A DNA stretch of 64,000 nucleotides from an uncultured Pelagibacteraceae bacterium (GCA_902596785.1 CACJVG010000001.1:60442-124441); one strand, 5' to 3'. Shown: positions 1 through 10,529, counted from the first letter of the stretch. Translations and numbers: made by a program. Notes: generated from the letters alone by a model not told the origin.

Positions 1-2
1 CG

Positions 3-905
3 TCTTTTAGAGAATTTTATAGAAACAGAAAAAATAAATCTATTATTGTAGTATCCAAGAAAGAAAAGTTAAAAAATCTTTTAATTTACGATGCGATAAA
101 TAAAATTTTAATTAAAAATAAAATTTTAGCACCAAATCTATTAAGCGAAAATTACATTTATAATTATATAGAAATAAATGATTTTGGAGATCAAACTTTA
201 TTTCAAATTTTAAAAAACAAAAAAAATAATAAATATGTCATTTTTAAAAAGATAATAAAAATTTTAAATAAAATTCAATTAATAAAAGATAAAAAAGTAA
301 AAAATTTTAAAAATAAATTTTATAAAGTTAAAGAATATAATAATAAAATTTTGTTTGATGAAACTAAACTTTTTTGTGACTGGTATGCACCAAAAAAATT
401 GTCTAAATCCAAAAGTATTCAATTTAAAAAAAAATTTAGATTAGAGATAAAAAAATTATTATCAAAATTAAAATATAATAATGTTACATTTGTTCATAGA
501 GATTTTCATGTTTCAAATTTGATGTATTACAATAAAAAAATTGCAGTAATAGATAGTCAAGATGCATTAATTGGCAATAGAGCTTACGATTTAGCATCTT
601 TAATTGATGACGTAAGATTAAAAACATCTAATGAATTAAAAGACAAAGTATTTAAGTTTTACATTAAAACAAATAAAAAAATTGATTTGAAAAAATTTAA
701 AAAGGATTTTGAAATATTATCTGTTTTAAGGAATTTAAAAATAATTGGTATATTTATGCGTTTAGCTGCTAGAGATAAAAAAAAAAAATATCTTAAATTA
801 ATTCCCTACGCTTGGGAAATGATTAATCACAGATTTAAAGAGCAAAGTGAATTCAATAATTTGATGTTACTATTAAAAAATAATTTTCCAAAACTTATAA
901 GGTAG
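3..905 (+). CDS. Aminoglycoside phosphotransferase-family kinase (AmgK-like sugar kinase), 5' truncated by the window edge
   Basis: The listed ORF starts at an internal TTG (351), but the same frame is open back to base 3. VHRDFHVSNLMYY...AVIDSQDALIGNRAYDLASLIDD matches the APH catalytic and metal-binding motifs. It lies directly upstream of a MurU-like nucleotidyltransferase. Confidence 0.8.
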   Translation, partial: SFREFYRNRKNKSIIVVSKKEKLKNLLIYDAINKILIKNKILAPNLLSENYIYNYIEINDFGDQTLFQILKNKKNNKYVIFKKIIKILNKIQLIKDKKVKNFKNKFYKVKEYNNKILFDETKLFCDWYAPKKLSKSKSIQFKKKFRLEIKKLLSKLKYNNVTFVHRDFHVSNLMYYNKKIAVIDSQDALIGNRAYDLASLIDDVRLKTSNELKDKVFKFYIKTNKKIDLKKFKKDFEILSVLRNLKIIGIFMRLAARDKKKKYLKLIPYAWEMINHRFKEQSEFNNLMLLLKNNFPKLIR

Positions 906-909
906 AATT

Positions 910-1599
910 GTGAGAATAAATACAGCTTTAATTTTATGTGCAGGTTTTGGTAAGAGATTAAATCCAATTACTTTAAATACTCCTAAGCCCTTATTAGAGA
1001 TTAAAGATGTAAGTATGCTGGAGAGATGCATTAATTTAATTAAAAAACTAGGTATTCAAAAAATCTTAATAAATACTTTTTATTTAAAGGATCAATTTTC
1101 AGTTTTTTTAAACAGTAAAAATTTTAATTTGGATATCAAAATAATTGAGGATGGTTATCATATTTTAGATACAGGGGGAGGTATTCAAAATATGATTAAA
1201 GACTCGAATGAAAAGGATTTTATAATTTTTAATCCAGATACAATCTGGAGTAATGACTATAAAGACGAGATATTAAAAATGAAAAAAATGTATTTTTCTG
1301 AAAAATTAGAAAACATTCTTCTCTTAGCAAATAAAAAATTAAGTTTTGATAAAAAATTAAAAGGAGATTTCAATTTAAAAAATAATTTAATTAACAAAGA
1401 GGGTGAAAAAGAATTTATTTATATTGGGTGTCAAATAATTAATAAAAAATTATTTATTAAAGAGAAAATAGAAAATTACTCAATTTTGGAAATTTGGAAT
1501 AGTTTACTGAATCAAAAAAAGTTATTTGGTTATGAGAGCCAAAAAGACTTTTATCATTTAACTGATCTGGATATTTTTAAAAAACTAAAAGATCTTTAG
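910..1599 (+). CDS. Sugar-phosphate nucleotidyltransferase, MurU/GlmU-N type
   Basis: N-terminal ALILCAGFGKRLNPITLNTPKPLLEI (nucleotidyltransferase signature) and a DTGGGIQN motif; paired with the AmgK-like kinase. Confidence 0.85.
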   Translation: MRINTALILCAGFGKRLNPITLNTPKPLLEIKDVSMLERCINLIKKLGIQKILINTFYLKDQFSVFLNSKNFNLDIKIIEDGYHILDTGGGIQNMIKDSNEKDFIIFNPDTIWSNDYKDEILKMKKMYFSEKLENILLLANKKLSFDKKLKGDFNLKNNLINKEGEKEFIYIGCQIINKKLFIKEKIENYSILEIWNSLLNQKKLFGYESQKDFYHLTDLDIFKKLKDL

Positions 1600-2284
1600 C
1601 TCTTTCTTGATCAAGATATTTGCAATTAGAAATTTTACTGTTTTCTAATTCAATTAAAAGTGGGTTTCCTGTAGGAATTTCAAGTTTAGAAATTTCGTTG
1701 TTATCTAAATTGAACAAATGTTTGCAAAGAGCTCTAATTGAGTTTCCATGAGCAGAAATGAGAATATTTTCACTTGATTTGTGTTCTATCTCTTTACTAT
1801 AAAATTTTATTACTCTTTCATATGTATCTTTCAGTGACTCAGTGTCAGGAATTTTTTCTAGAGGAATTTCTTTATAAGTTTCAATATTTAGCGGATGATA
1901 TGGATTATTTTTATCTAAAGGTTCAGGTCTAAGATCCCAAGAACGTCTAAATTGATGAACTTTATCTTCTCCAAGTTTTACTTTCATTTCATCTTTGTTT
2001 AATCCAGTCAGAGCACCATAATGTCTTTCGTTTAATTCCCATGCACTTATTACTTTTTTAAAATCTTTCAATTCTTCTTGTATTATTTTTAAAGTATTTT
2101 TTGCTCTTAATTGAAAGGAAGAGTAATAAAGATTAATTTCAATATTTTCTATTTTTATTAGTTGGCCTGCTTTTTTTGCTTCCAATTGCCCATTTTCTGT
2201 TAAATCTACATCTACCCATCCAGTGAATTTTTTTTCAAGATTCCAGATACTTTGACCATGTCTAACTAAAATTAAATAACTCAT
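1577..2284 (-). CDS. gpmA: 2,3-bisphosphoglycerate-dependent phosphoglycerate mutase
   Basis: LVRHGQSIWNLEKKFTGWVDVDLTENG, ELNERHYGALTGLNK and SAHGNSIRALCKHL motifs. Confidence 0.95.
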   Translation of the reverse strand: MSYLILVRHGQSIWNLEKKFTGWVDVDLTENGQLEAKKAGQLIKIENIEINLYYSSFQLRAKNTLKIIQEELKDFKKVISAWELNERHYGALTGLNKDEMKVKLGEDKVHQFRRSWDLRPEPLDKNNPYHPLNIETYKEIPLEKIPDTESLKDTYERVIKFYSKEIEHKSSENILISAHGNSIRALCKHLFNLDNNEISKLEIPTGNPLLIELENSKISNCKYLDQERAKDLLVF

Positions 2285-2305
2285 TTGTTTATCTTTTAGA
2301 TCAAT

Positions 2306-2725
2306 TTGATAAATAAAACTATACTATTAATGATTAATTTTTTTTCGAAATATAAATTTATTTTTTATTTATTCAATTTCTTATTGATACTTTTATATTT
2401 ATATCCTGGTAGCTTGCTTGGTTGTTTTTTATACAAAGATTGCAAATTACAACCACAAATAACAGCAGATTTTATAATTTCGACTAATCACTTGTATGCG
2501 TTTGTCCTGTTTTCTGTTGTCGGTTATTTTACATTTAATAAATCGTCTCAATTTATATTACTTACTTTTTATTTAATATTTTTATCAATAATACTTGAGA
2601 TACTGCATTACGTTATACCTGAAAGAAGTTTTGAAATTCCTGATTTATTTGGAAATCTTATAGGTGTTATTATAATAACAATTATTGTTTATTTTTTTAA
2701 AAAAAATGAAAATATTAAAAATTAA
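2306..2725 (+). CDS. VanZ-like small membrane protein
   Basis: Hydrophobic helices with ILEILHYVIPERSFEIPDLFGNLIGVI, typical of VanZ-family proteins. The true start may be the downstream ATG near 2330. Confidence 0.6.
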   Translation: MINKTILLMINFFSKYKFIFYLFNFLLILLYLYPGSLLGCFLYKDCKLQPQITADFIISTNHLYAFVLFSVVGYFTFNKSSQFILLTFYLIFLSIILEILHYVIPERSFEIPDLFGNLIGVIIITIIVYFFKKNENIKN

Positions 2726-3305
2726 TTATTTAATTATTTTAATAATTTTTATTTCAGGTTGCTCGTCTGTTCCAAAAAATACAGCAGATGGTTGTTCTAT
2801 ATTTAATGAAAGATACACGTGGTATAAACATGCAAAAAAAGCTGAGAAAAAATGGGGAACCCCAGTTTATTTGCAGCTTGCAATTATAAAAATGGAATCC
2901 AGTTTTGACTGGTTAGCAAAACCTCCTAGACAGAAATTATTTAAAGTGTTGCCTTATAAGAGACCATCAACTTCTTTTGGGTATTCGCAGGCTGTAAAAG
3001 GAACATGGAAACAATATAAAGAAGAAACTGGGAATAAGCTTGCCGTCAGGACAAGATTTAAAGACAGTGTAGATTTTATTGGCTGGTATACCAATAAAAC
3101 TGAAAAGATTTTAAAGGTTTCAAAAAAAGATGCTTTCAAGCAGTATATTGCTTATCATGAAGGGTGGGGTAACTATAAAAATTATAAAAAAAATAAAAAA
3201 GTAATTAATCTAGCCAAAAGAGTGGAGAAACAATCAAATATTTATAAGCAACAATTATCAGAATGTAAAAATTCTTTATCAACTTCAAAATATATTATTT
3301 TTTAA
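2685..3305 (+). CDS. Lipoprotein with lysozyme/SLT-like fold (putative transglycosylase)
   Basis: Lipobox LIIFISGCSS; PVYLQLAIIKMESSFDW...STSFGYSQAVKGTWKQYKEETGN resembles the SLT catalytic Glu region. Overlaps the VanZ-like ORF. Confidence 0.7.
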   Translation: MFIFLKKMKILKINYLIILIIFISGCSSVPKNTADGCSIFNERYTWYKHAKKAEKKWGTPVYLQLAIIKMESSFDWLAKPPRQKLFKVLPYKRPSTSFGYSQAVKGTWKQYKEETGNKLAVRTRFKDSVDFIGWYTNKTEKILKVSKKDAFKQYIAYHEGWGNYKNYKKNKKVINLAKRVEKQSNIYKQQLSECKNSLSTSKYIIF

Positions 3306-6300
3306 TTTAGCTGTTTTTTTAACTCAATATCAACTGCATCAATTCGCTTGGTATTTTTTGCAAGAGCTAAATACATTGTTGGAGTTACATATAAAGTAAA
3401 GAAGGTTGAAATAATCATTCCTCCTAAAATTGTAGAACCCACAGCTAATCTAGAGCCTTCACCTGCACCTGGGCCAATATTTCCAATAACTAATGGAAGC
3501 ATTGCTATCATTGTACTAAGTGAGGTCATTATGATTGGTCGAATTCTAAGTTGGCAAGCTTTAATTATAGCGTCCTGAATTTTAACGCCGGTAGTTCTTA
3601 TCTGGTTTGTGTAGTCTACAATCAAAATACTATTCTTTGTGGATATACCAATCAGTATTATTAATGCGATTTGAGAGAAAATATTTACTGAACTGTTTAA
3701 AAATAAAATAAACACTAATCCACCAAATACAGCTAGTGGAACTGTTAAAATAATAATAAATGGATGAACAAAAGAGTTAAATGTTGCTGCCATTACTAAA
3801 TAGGCAGTTAACAAAGCAAGAGCAAAAATTAAGTAAATTTCATTTGTTGTTTCTTTTAACTCTTCAGATTTTCCTTTCCAAGTGATTTGATTTTGAGGAG
3901 CAACTCTAATCATGACATCTTCCAGGTATTTTATTGCCTCTGTTAGAGTGTAATCTTCTGCAAGCGCAGCAGAAATTGTAACAGCTCTTTGACGATTGTA
4001 TCTTGGAAGCGCTTCAGCAGTGCCTTTCTCTTTAAACTCAACTAAACTTGCAACAGATACAAGTTTACCGGTTGTTTCAGATCTAACAAAAATTTTTGAC
4101 AACCCATCTTTATCTCTTCTGTCTGCTAAATATTGTTGTAAAATAATTGGGTATTCTCTTCCTTCTTTACTAAAAGTTGTTACTCTTTTTCCTCCATAAA
4201 GAGTTTCTAGAGTTCTACCTATATTTTCAGTAGAAACTCCCAAATCATTTGCTCTGTTTTTATTAGTGATTAATTTAACCTCAGGTTTATTTTTTGTATA
4301 ATCACTTTCAATTCTAGACATATTTCTATTTTTTCTTAATTCTCTTAAGACACTATTTTGAATTTCTTCTAATTCTTCGTAGCTAGATCCATATATCACC
4401 ATTTGAACGGGTTTATTGTAACTAGATACTCTTATTGATTGTGGAGAAATTGGAAAAGCAAAAGTTTCAGGCACAGAAACCACTTGTCCAATTGCTTCTC
4501 TTAATATTGTTTGACTACCTTTTTCTCTATTTTTCCATTCATCAAGCAATGCAATAATTATAAAACTGTTATAAGACGTTGCAGATCTTCCAAAACCAGG
4601 AACTCTCATTATTAGTCTTGCATATGGACTGTCTTCTGCCTGCAATAATCTTAATATTCTTCCTTCAATTATCTGCGCTTTTTCTTGGGTATATTCAAAT
4701 GAACTTCCTTCATCAGTTGACCCAATAATTAAATAAGCACCCCTGTCTTCAATTGGTATTAATTCTTTTTTGGAAAAACTAAATAAATAAGCTGAGGCAG
4801 CAATAATTAAAATTATAAATATTGAAATAGTTTTTTGTTTATTCACCCAATATTTAAGGGAGTTTACATAAAATCCTGTAAAAGATTTAAATCCATTGTT
4901 AAATTTTTTTACAAAGAAATTGACTTTTTCTTTTTTGTTTAAAAATTTACTTCCTAGCATTGGAGATAATGTTAATGCGACAAAAGAAGATACAACAATT
5001 GAAAATGATAAGGCTATTGCTGTTTCTTTAAACAAAGTTCCTGATATTCCTTTAATAAAAATTAAAGGTAAAAATACTGCTATAAGAATTAAAGTCGTTG
5101 CAATAATTGCAAATGTAATTTGTTTAGAACCTTTGTAAGCAGCCACTAAAGGTGTTTCACCATTTTCAATTCTTGTATAGATCGCATCAGTCATGATCAC
5201 AGAGTCATCAGTAATTATACCAATTGCTAGAATGAAACTTAGTAATACGAAAATATTAATTGATAGATCAAATATATATAACCCTAGAAATGATCCAATA
5301 AGACTAACTGGTAAAGCAACCGCTGGAACTATTACTGCTTTAAGGTTACCTAAAAAAAGATAAATAATTAAAACAACTAATACAAATGCAATTACTAAAC
5401 TTTTATATACTTCTTCTATTGCAGCACCAATGTAGGTTGCTCTGTTAAATGCTATTTCTAACTTTAATCCATCAGGTAAGGATTTGTTAAGTTCTTTGAT
5501 TTTAGTTTTTATTTGTTTAGAAAGCTCTACCGTTGATGCACCACTTTTAGCATAAATACCAATACCAACAGTTTTTAAATTTACTGCATTTTTTCTTTGT
5601 GCTTTAAATAAAGTTTTTTCTGAAACAGGTCCAAACTCTATATTAGCCACATCAGATAAAATGATAACTTTTTCTTTATTTTTCTTAAGTGGCAATTGTC
5701 TAATTGTATCAATATTAGAATAAGATTTATCAATGTTTAAAGTTAAGTCTTTGTTATTAGCTTCTAAGGTTCCAGCTGGAAGATTTATATTCTCATTTCT
5801 AAGAGCTCTTTCAACTTCTTGAATTGTAAGATTGTTTGCAGCTAATTTTATTGGATCTATCCAAACTCTAACACTAAGCTCTCTTAATCCACCAACTAAA
5901 ATTCGACCTACGTTTGGTACACTTGAGAATGCATCTATTAGATATCTTTCAGCATAGTCTCCAAGATCTAAATCATTCCAAGTTGGAGATGATAAAGCTA
6001 CCCACATTGTAGTTGTAAACCCTGCTGCCTGCTTTAAAATTTGCGGAGGGTTTGATTCACTTGGCAAATTATCTACAACCCTTGCAACTCTTTCCCTAAT
6101 ATCATTAGCAGCATCATCTAAATCAATGTCTGTGTTGAATTGAATATTAATCCTACTTCTTCCATTGAGAGAACTTGAGTCAATATTTTTGATACCCTCA
6201 GCTCCACCAATTACATCCTCTAATTTTTGAGTTATTTCTTCATCAACAATTTCAGCTGAAGCAGATTTATAATCTGTTTGAACTTGAACTACCGGAGGCT

Positions 6301-6424
6301 GTATACCATCAGGAAGTTCTCTTACTGGCAATTCTAAAAAGACAAAAGTACCAAAAATAATTAATATTAAAGACATGACCCAAGCTACCACAGGTCGTTT
6401 AATGCTAACTTCAGTTATATACAT
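3302..6424 (-). CDS. RND-family efflux transporter, inner-membrane pump (AcrB/MdtB-like)
   Basis: 1040 aa; N-terminal MYITEVSIKRPVVAWVMSLILIIFG, two large periplasmic loops, IGIITDDSVIMTDAI TM4 motif. Confidence 0.95.
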   Translation of the reverse strand: MYITEVSIKRPVVAWVMSLILIIFGTFVFLELPVRELPDGIQPPVVQVQTDYKSASAEIVDEEITQKLEDVIGGAEGIKNIDSSSLNGRSRINIQFNTDIDLDDAANDIRERVARVVDNLPSESNPPQILKQAAGFTTTMWVALSSPTWNDLDLGDYAERYLIDAFSSVPNVGRILVGGLRELSVRVWIDPIKLAANNLTIQEVERALRNENINLPAGTLEANNKDLTLNIDKSYSNIDTIRQLPLKKNKEKVIILSDVANIEFGPVSEKTLFKAQRKNAVNLKTVGIGIYAKSGASTVELSKQIKTKIKELNKSLPDGLKLEIAFNRATYIGAAIEEVYKSLVIAFVLVVLIIYLFLGNLKAVIVPAVALPVSLIGSFLGLYIFDLSINIFVLLSFILAIGIITDDSVIMTDAIYTRIENGETPLVAAYKGSKQITFAIIATTLILIAVFLPLIFIKGISGTLFKETAIALSFSIVVSSFVALTLSPMLGSKFLNKKEKVNFFVKKFNNGFKSFTGFYVNSLKYWVNKQKTISIFIILIIAASAYLFSFSKKELIPIEDRGAYLIIGSTDEGSSFEYTQEKAQIIEGRILRLLQAEDSPYARLIMRVPGFGRSATSYNSFIIIALLDEWKNREKGSQTILREAIGQVVSVPETFAFPISPQSIRVSSYNKPVQMVIYGSSYEELEEIQNSVLRELRKNRNMSRIESDYTKNKPEVKLITNKNRANDLGVSTENIGRTLETLYGGKRVTTFSKEGREYPIILQQYLADRRDKDGLSKIFVRSETTGKLVSVASLVEFKEKGTAEALPRYNRQRAVTISAALAEDYTLTEAIKYLEDVMIRVAPQNQITWKGKSEELKETTNEIYLIFALALLTAYLVMAATFNSFVHPFIIILTVPLAVFGGLVFILFLNSSVNIFSQIALIILIGISTKNSILIVDYTNQIRTTGVKIQDAIIKACQLRIRPIIMTSLSTMIAMLPLVIGNIGPGAGEGSRLAVGSTILGGMIISTFFTLYVTPTMYLALAKNTKRIDAVDIELKKQLN

Positions 6425-6428
6425 TTAA

Positions 6429-7424
6429 TTATTTTTTCTCTTTATCTGATTTTTTAAAAATATTTTTTAACCAATCAAATTTACCTTTTTTTTCTTCAGC
6501 TTTTTTTGATTTATCTTTTTTACCCCAGCTAGAATTTCCTTGTTTTTTTTTAGCACCTTTCTCTATAGGTCTGATTGTTAAATTTGGTCTTACTTTTTTT
6601 GTTCCTTCTGCAACAATTTTATCTCCATTATTTAATCCATCTAATATTTCTACAAAGCCTAAGTATCTATCACCAATGGTTATCTTTGTTTTCATTACTT
6701 TATTTTTTTCATCTACTTTATAAATAAAAACATTTTCACCTTCGACAATTGTACTAGTATCAGGAGCACTTAAGCCATTTCTAACATCATATTTAATAGA
6801 TATTTCTAAAAATGAGCCAGGTAATATTTCACCTGATGAATTGTCCATCTTAATTCTAGTTGCCAAAGCTCTTGTATCTTCACTTATCCTGCTAGCAAAA
6901 GAGTCTACTTCACCTTTATAAATTTTATTTTTATATCCAGAAAATTTAATATCAACTGGTAGACCAACCTTAATAAAAGGTACAAAAATTTCAGGTATAT
7001 CTACATCACAATATATTGAGCTAGTATCTTCAAGATTAATTAATATTGAAGATTTTGAAACTTCTATATCTTCCGAAAATTCTCTTTTTCCAATAACACC
7101 ATCAAATTGTGCAATAACTCTTCGATTTTTAAGCTCAGCAATTACATCACCCTTTTTAACTTTTTGATTAAATTTTATAGGTTTTAATATTTCATATTTT
7201 TCAATTTTAAATGATTGTGTTTGAATTGGAGTTGCAGTCCCATAGGTACTAACAACATTTTCAAAAACTCTTTCTTGAGTAGTAGTTACTATTATTCCAG
7301 GAGGTGGTCTTTTACTGAATTTTTTTTTGAAATGATTTCCTATCATTGTTCTTCCAATGATCACTGTTGCAATGATTAAGAAAAATATTATTACTATACT
7401 TGTTATTTTTGTAGATGTTTTCAT
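6429..7424 (-). CDS. RND efflux membrane fusion protein (HlyD/AcrA family)
   Basis: Single N-terminal TM, lipoyl-like halves, GLNNGDKIVAEGTKKVRPN C-terminal motif; directly upstream of the RND pump on the same strand. Confidence 0.9.
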   Translation of the reverse strand: MKTSTKITSIVIIFFLIIATVIIGRTMIGNHFKKKFSKRPPPGIIVTTTQERVFENVVSTYGTATPIQTQSFKIEKYEILKPIKFNQKVKKGDVIAELKNRRVIAQFDGVIGKREFSEDIEVSKSSILINLEDTSSIYCDVDIPEIFVPFIKVGLPVDIKFSGYKNKIYKGEVDSFASRISEDTRALATRIKMDNSSGEILPGSFLEISIKYDVRNGLSAPDTSTIVEGENVFIYKVDEKNKVMKTKITIGDRYLGFVEILDGLNNGDKIVAEGTKKVRPNLTIRPIEKGAKKKQGNSSWGKKDKSKKAEEKKGKFDWLKNIFKKSDKEKK

Positions 7425-7427
7425 AAG

Positions 7428-8240
7428 TTAGTTTTTCCCATACTCAGCCCAAGAGCCATCGTAAATGGTCGGCATATATTTAGCATTTATTAGAGAATAA
7501 GCTAGTGCCAAAACACTTGCGGTCACTCCTGAACCACATGAAAATACTATGTTTTTATCATGGTCAAATTTAAATGACTTAAACTTTTCAAGTATTTTGT
7601 CTTTACTGACGAAAGTGTGGTCTTCGTTTATTAATTCAGAAAAGGGTAGGCAAAAAGAATTTTTTATTGAACCACTTCTAAGACCTTTCCTTGGTTCAGC
7701 AACTTTGCCTTCAAATCTTTCTCTACTTCTTGCATCAACAACATTAAATTTTCTTGTATCAATATTTTCATCTATTTGTTTTCTATTTTTAACAAGTTCT
7801 TTATTTTCTTTACATGTATACTCAGAAGTTTGAGTGGTCACTTCTTTGTTATCTGTAGATTTATTTTCTTTTTTCCATTTTTTTAATCCGCCATCAAGAA
7901 CATGAACTAGATTAGGATCATGTCCATAATAAATTAAATTGTACCAACATCTACAAGAGCTAATAACATCTGAGTTATCGTAAACTACTATTCGATCATT
8001 ATTTTTTATACCCATGTTGCTCATTATTTTTTCCCAAGATTTAGTATCAGTAAGCATATGTGGTAAATCAGTATCTAATTTAGAATTTTTATCTAAATCA
8101 AAAAAAATAGCATTTGGAATATGTTCTTCTGTATATTCCTCAAAACCGTTTCTTTGAGTTTGAGGCATATGCCACGAGCAATCAATAATTTTTACTTTTT
8201 CAATATTATTTTCTAACCAACTTGTGTCAACTAAAGACAT
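7428..8240 (-). CDS. sseA: Sulfurtransferase (thiosulfate / 3-mercaptopyruvate), two rhodanese domains
   Basis: VDTSWLENNIEKVKIIDCSW... and the active-site loop VFSCGSGVTASV. Confidence 0.9.
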   Translation of the reverse strand: MSLVDTSWLENNIEKVKIIDCSWHMPQTQRNGFEEYTEEHIPNAIFFDLDKNSKLDTDLPHMLTDTKSWEKIMSNMGIKNNDRIVVYDNSDVISSCRCWYNLIYYGHDPNLVHVLDGGLKKWKKENKSTDNKEVTTQTSEYTCKENKELVKNRKQIDENIDTRKFNVVDARSRERFEGKVAEPRKGLRSGSIKNSFCLPFSELINEDHTFVSKDKILEKFKSFKFDHDKNIVFSCGSGVTASVLALAYSLINAKYMPTIYDGSWAEYGKN

Positions 8241-8241
8241 T

Positions 8242-8685
8242 TTATCTTTTTTCCAAATATCGTTGATGATACTCTTCAGCTGGGCAATAATTTTTAACTA
8301 AAGAAGTTTTGGTTACTACTTTTCCTGATAATTTGATGTTTTCTTTTTCTATCATTTTTTCAGCAGTAATTTTTTGCTGATCATTTAAATAAAATATTTC
8401 ACTTCTATATTGAGTTCCGAAATCTGGTCCTTGAGAATTTAAGGTTGTTGGATCATGAATTTCAAAAAAATATTCAAGAATTTTCTCGTAAGATATTACT
8501 TTAGGATCAAAATCTAATTTTACTACTTCTGCATGATTTGTTGTACCTGTGCATACTTCTTTGTAATTTGTTTCAGCATTATGACCTCCACAATAACCTA
8601 CTTCTGTTTTTATAACTCCATCAAGTTTACTAAACTTAATTTCTGGTCCCCAAAAACATCCTAATCCTAAAATTGCTATTTCCAT
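8242..8685 (-). CDS. msrA: Peptide-methionine (S)-S-oxide reductase MsrA
   Basis: GLGCFWGPE catalytic motif, GYCGG, HDPTTLNSQGPDFGTQYRS, YCPAEEYHQRYLEK. Confidence 0.95.
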   Translation of the reverse strand: MEIAILGLGCFWGPEIKFSKLDGVIKTEVGYCGGHNAETNYKEVCTGTTNHAEVVKLDFDPKVISYEKILEYFFEIHDPTTLNSQGPDFGTQYRSEIFYLNDQQKITAEKMIEKENIKLSGKVVTKTSLVKNYCPAEEYHQRYLEKR

Positions 8686-8719
8686 TGATAATTAACTTAA
8701 TTAATCTAAAGTTAATCAT

Positions 8720-9601
8720 ATGCTATCAAAAAATCAATTAGGCTTTTTTTACATGTTCATATCGGTATGTGCATTTTCACTTATGGATGTCATTGTTAAA
8801 TGGTCTGAGGATTATCCCGTTGGACAAGTATTATTTTTCAGAGGATTTTGTGGAATAATTCCAATTTTATTTCTTATTCCTAAAGATAGATATTTAGATT
8901 TTTACAAAACAACTAGACCATTTCTTCACTTTAAAAGATGTTTAGCAGGATTAATTGCTTTGGTTTCAATATTTGTAGCATTAAGAAATTTACCTTTAGC
9001 AACAGTTGTAAGTATTTCTTTTGCAGCACCAATATTTATAACAATATTTTCAATTTTTTTACTAAAAGAAAAAGTTGGTATTTATCGATGGTTAGCAGTC
9101 TTAGTTGGATTTATTGGCATAATTTTCATCACAGAACCAGGTTTTAGCTCTCTAAATTTATATTATATCTATCCTATAATTTTTTGCTTAGGTTTATCTT
9201 ATGTAGCTATTGCTATAAGAAAATTATCATCAACTGAGCCTGCTTGGTTGATAAGTTTTTTCTTTTCATTCTCGATAATGCTTCTAAGTTTTTTATCTTT
9301 TTATCAGGGATGGATCTTGCCAAGTTTACTTGATTTATTTTTGTTATCAATGGTTGGTATATTGGGTGGTCTTGCAAATTTATGGTTATCACAATCTTAT
9401 AAATATTCAGAAGTGAGTTTAGTTTCTCCTTTAAAATATCTTGGATTAGTCTTTGCTATAATATTTGGATATTTTATTTGGAATGAAATACCAACTTCTA
9501 AAACATTATTAGGTGCCTTATTAGTTATAGTTTCATCTATTATTATATTTAGAAGAGAAATGTACTTGAAAAAAAAATTATCTGTTTCTAGACATGAGTA
9601 A
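8720..9601 (+). CDS. EamA/DMT-superfamily transporter
   Basis: About 10 hydrophobic segments in two EamA repeats; DVIVKWSEDYPVGQVLFFRG and PLATVVSISFAAPIF. Confidence 0.9.
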   Translation: MLSKNQLGFFYMFISVCAFSLMDVIVKWSEDYPVGQVLFFRGFCGIIPILFLIPKDRYLDFYKTTRPFLHFKRCLAGLIALVSIFVALRNLPLATVVSISFAAPIFITIFSIFLLKEKVGIYRWLAVLVGFIGIIFITEPGFSSLNLYYIYPIIFCLGLSYVAIAIRKLSSTEPAWLISFFFSFSIMLLSFLSFYQGWILPSLLDLFLLSMVGILGGLANLWLSQSYKYSEVSLVSPLKYLGLVFAIIFGYFIWNEIPTSKTLLGALLVIVSSIIIFRREMYLKKKLSVSRHE

Positions 9602-10229
9602 AACCCCATCATATTGGAATAAAGCAAAAAAATATTTATCTCAAAAAGACAAAACCATGTCTTCTTTAATTAAAAAATATAAATCCCCTTCAGAGACAGT
9701 GCTAACATCAAGAAAAGATGTTTTTTTCTCTCTTTGTAAAAGTATTATTGGTCAACAAATTAGTGTTGCTGCTGCTAATTCGGTTTTTTTAAAATTTAAG
9801 AAAAAATGTAAAAATAATATTAATGCAAAAACAGTTAGCAAATTATCTACTATTCAGCTCAAAAGTTGTGGTCTAAGTAGACAGAAAGTAAAAGGAATAA
9901 AAAGTTTAGCCCAAAAAATATTAAGTAAAGAGTTTAATCCAAGACTTATTTCAAAAATGTCTGATGAAGATGCTATAATTTATCTGTCTCAATTAAGACA
10001 AATTGGGAGATGGTCAGCAGAAATGATTTTGCTATTTACTTATAATCGTCCTAATATTTGGCCAATCCAAGATATTGGTCTGTTAAGAGCTATTTCAAAA
10101 AATTTTAATAAAAAATATCTACCACCAGAAAGTTATGTGAAATATCTAAACAAAAAATTTTCCCCTTACTGCTCTGTTGCAACTTGGTATTTATGGAGAA
10201 GTATAGATCCAGAACCTATTCAATATTAA
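9594..10229 (+). CDS. alkA: DNA-3-methyladenine glycosylase II (HhH-GPD family)
   Basis: SIIGQQISVAAANSV...LSQLRQIGRWSAEMILLFTYNRPNIWPIQDIGLLRAI: HhH-GPD with catalytic Asp. Confidence 0.85.
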   Translation: MSKTPSYWNKAKKYLSQKDKTMSSLIKKYKSPSETVLTSRKDVFFSLCKSIIGQQISVAAANSVFLKFKKKCKNNINAKTVSKLSTIQLKSCGLSRQKVKGIKSLAQKILSKEFNPRLISKMSDEDAIIYLSQLRQIGRWSAEMILLFTYNRPNIWPIQDIGLLRAISKNFNKKYLPPESYVKYLNKKFSPYCSVATWYLWRSIDPEPIQY

Positions 10230-10241
10230 GTCTTTATTAGC

Positions 10242-10529
10242 TTACATTCCCTCAAAAATTATGTGTTCTCTAGTAGCATTATTTTCTAAATGTTTTCTAG
10301 CTTCGACATACTCCTCAGAATTGTAACAATTTTTTGCTGTTTCAATATCAGGAAATTCTGCAAGAGCTACTCTTACCATTTCTCTTCCTTCTAAAGTAAC
10401 ATTATTTGCGCTTCTTGCTATTATTTTACCAGAATATTTTTCAACTGCTTCTTTTGCTTTAACGGCATATTTTTTCAGTCTTTCGTCGTCTTTTATTTCA
10501 GTATAATTTGCAACCCAATAAGCTTTCAT
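10242..10529 (-). CDS. DUF1330 domain protein
   Basis: AYWVANYTEIKDDERLKKYAVKAKEAVEKYSGKIIAR...VALAEFPDIETAKNCYNSEEYVEARKHLEN. Confidence 0.9.
   Translation of the reverse strand: MKAYWVANYTEIKDDERLKKYAVKAKEAVEKYSGKIIARSANNVTLEGREMVRVALAEFPDIETAKNCYNSEEYVEARKHLENNATREHIIFEGM

Noticed and set aside
351-905. TTG at 351 as the true start of the first kinase
   Set aside because: The frame is open to the window edge and the upstream translation continues the protein, so 351 is internal.
3348-5138. Several + strand ORFs (3348-3578, 3996-4199, 4896-5138)
   Set aside because: All antisense inside the RND pump gene with no start context or family motifs.
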